Below, piece after piece: positions 63,275-64,000 of a stretch of 64,000 nt of DNA. Location of the stretch: NCBI RefSeq assembly GCF_002754195.1, contig NZ_PEEU01000001.1, forward strand, positions 5,270,001 through 5,334,000, read 5' to 3'. Each line of letters begins with the position of its first letter. The first letter of the stretch is position 1. Under the pieces are notes generated by a model. That model was not told where the DNA came from. It searched no databases and saw nothing but the letters and a program-made list of their open reading frames with translations. The stretch is from Flavobacterium sp. 9 (GTDB lineage: Bacteria; Bacteroidota; Bacteroidia; Flavobacteriales; Flavobacteriaceae). Position numbers and translations under genes: made by a program.

Positions 63275-63312
63275 GAGTCAGATTACCGGTATTTTAATAT
63301 ACCAAAAAATAT

Positions 63313-63343
63313 TTTGTAGTAGCTAAATTAATAACTAAATTTG
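63313..63343 (+). promoter_or_regulatory. Promoter of bamD
   Basis: TTTG (63313-63316), 19-nt spacer, TAAATTTG (63336-63343): an exact Bacteroidota -33/-7 pair, 67 bp before the start codon. Confidence 0.7.
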
Positions 63344-63410
63344 CCACCGGAACTTCGGTGTGATTTTGCTTTGGCATAATTGTCTAAGAAATCATAATAA
63401 AAGTAAGAAA

Positions 63411-64000
63411 ATGAAAAAAATAGTATCTCTATTAATTGTTGTTGTCCTTTTTTGTTCTTGTAGTGATTACCAAAAAGCATTGAAAAATGAAGATGTTGCG
63501 GCAAAGTTTGATATAGCAACAAAGATGTATGATGCAGGGAAATATTCAAAAGCGATTCGTCTTTTTGAACAATTAGCGCCTACATATAGAGGTAAGCCTC
63601 AGGCGGAGAAATTGTTTTATATGTTTTCTCAGTCTTATTATAAGTCAAAACAATATTATTTAGCTGGTTACCAGTTCGAAAGCTTTGTTTCGGGATATCC
63701 TCGTAGTGAGAAAGTTCAGGAAGCAGCTTTTTTGGGTGCTTTTAGTTACTCAAAATTAGCTCCTGTATATAGTTTAGATCAAACAGATACAGTAAAAGCT
63801 TTAGAGAAATTACAAGCATTTATTGATAACTATCCAAACTCTGAATACATTGCTCAGGCAAATGAAGCTGTTAAAATTTTGAACGGTAAACTAGAGAAAA
63901 AAGCATACGAAAATGCTAAAGGATACAATACAATTTCAGATTACAAATCAGCATTAATTGCGTTTGATAATTTTATCGCTGATTTTCCAGGAACACCATT
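63411..64000 (+). CDS. bamD: Outer membrane protein assembly factor BamD (3' end beyond window)
   Basis: Starts at the ATG at 63411 (MKKIVSLLIVVVLFCSCSDYQKALKN), a lipoprotein signal with Cys17 as lipidation site. At least 196 codons are present and open to the window edge. TPR-like units of the BamD/YfiO type are visible: AAKFDIATKMYDAGKYSKAIRLFEQLAPTYRGKPQAEKLFYMFSQSYYKSKQYYLAGYQFESFVSGYPRSEKV and TVKALEKLQAFIDNYPNSEYI. BamD is the essential accessory lipoprotein of the BAM complex that folds outer-membrane proteins. It has its own promoter after dapA. Confidence 0.93.
   Translation, partial: MKKIVSLLIVVVLFCSCSDYQKALKNEDVAAKFDIATKMYDAGKYSKAIRLFEQLAPTYRGKPQAEKLFYMFSQSYYKSKQYYLAGYQFESFVSGYPRSEKVQEAAFLGAFSYSKLAPVYSLDQTDTVKALEKLQAFIDNYPNSEYIAQANEAVKILNGKLEKKAYENAKGYNTISDYKSALIAFDNFIADFPGTP

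Noticed and set aside
63284..63303. Small hairpin GGTAT TTTAAT ATACC after dapA as a terminator
   Set aside because: Only a 5-bp A/T-rich stem with a poor T-run follows; too weak to call.

Overview
The window is a contiguous chromosomal segment of a low-GC Bacteroidota bacterium, most likely a Flavobacterium. The evidence is an AT-rich sequence, many -7 boxes of the form TAnnTTTG about 15-45 bp (up to about 95 bp) before start codons, a type IX secretion (T9SS) type-B substrate with a PorP/SprF partner, an Oar-like TonB-dependent receptor, and family-specific genes (BT_3928-type DoxX protein, DUF1599, DUF6495-like, DUF6913-like, a B1 metallo-beta-lactamase of the JOHN/IND kind). Many intergenic spacers carry dispersed palindromic repeats typical of this genus. 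I saw no rRNA, tRNA, CRISPR array, insertion sequence or prophage.

Layout. 1-3.2 kb: the 3' part of a GH43/CBM32/FN3 glycosidase and a secreted M28 peptidase. 3.2-8.4 kb (mostly minus strand): a Coq4-like protein, a small membrane protein, a YiiX-type cysteine hydrolase, an outer-membrane beta-barrel protein, kdsA, two small membrane proteins and a lipoprotein. 8.5-10.5 kb: a lysoplasmalogenase-like protein (YhhN/TMEM86) beside a sterol-desaturase-family protein that strongly resembles alkylglycerol monooxygenase, a possible ether-lipid pair. 10.5-21.3 kb: a housekeeping block (clpS, prmA, tpiA, TlpA-like thioredoxin, BT_3928 protein, DUF1599 protein, folP), interrupted by an overlapping pair of unknown exported proteins. 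21.4-28.5 kb: rlmH, a TPR protein, an ABM protein, a secreted adenosine deaminase, a pirin-OsmC-GNAT operon and an AlkC-like glycosylase. 28.8-34.4 kb (plus strand): nadC, a YihY/BrkB protein, a DUF2147 protein, the metallo-beta-lactamase and priA, meeting an orphan LytTR regulator tail to tail. 35.2-40.3 kb: the rpsF-rpsR-rplI operon, a large TonB receptor and a DUF6495-like protein.

41.5-57.1 kb is the most distinctive part. It holds a 4215-residue T9SS type-B adhesin-like protein with 24 tandem Ig-like units, 17 of them near-identical, plus five copies of a roughly 150-residue N-terminal module. It is followed at once by SprF-like and OmpA-like genes. This is the usual gene order for giant SprB-like surface proteins: SprF helps secretion or attachment, and the OmpA protein probably anchors to peptidoglycan.

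57.3-64 kb: ligA with an overlapping polytopic membrane gene, a 5'-nucleotidase divided into two genes, a DUF6913-like gene, dapA and the 5' part of bamD. Start codons were moved inward where the longest reading frame began with TTG or GTG and a better ATG followed, usually opening a signal peptide. Those choices are inferences from sequence context.
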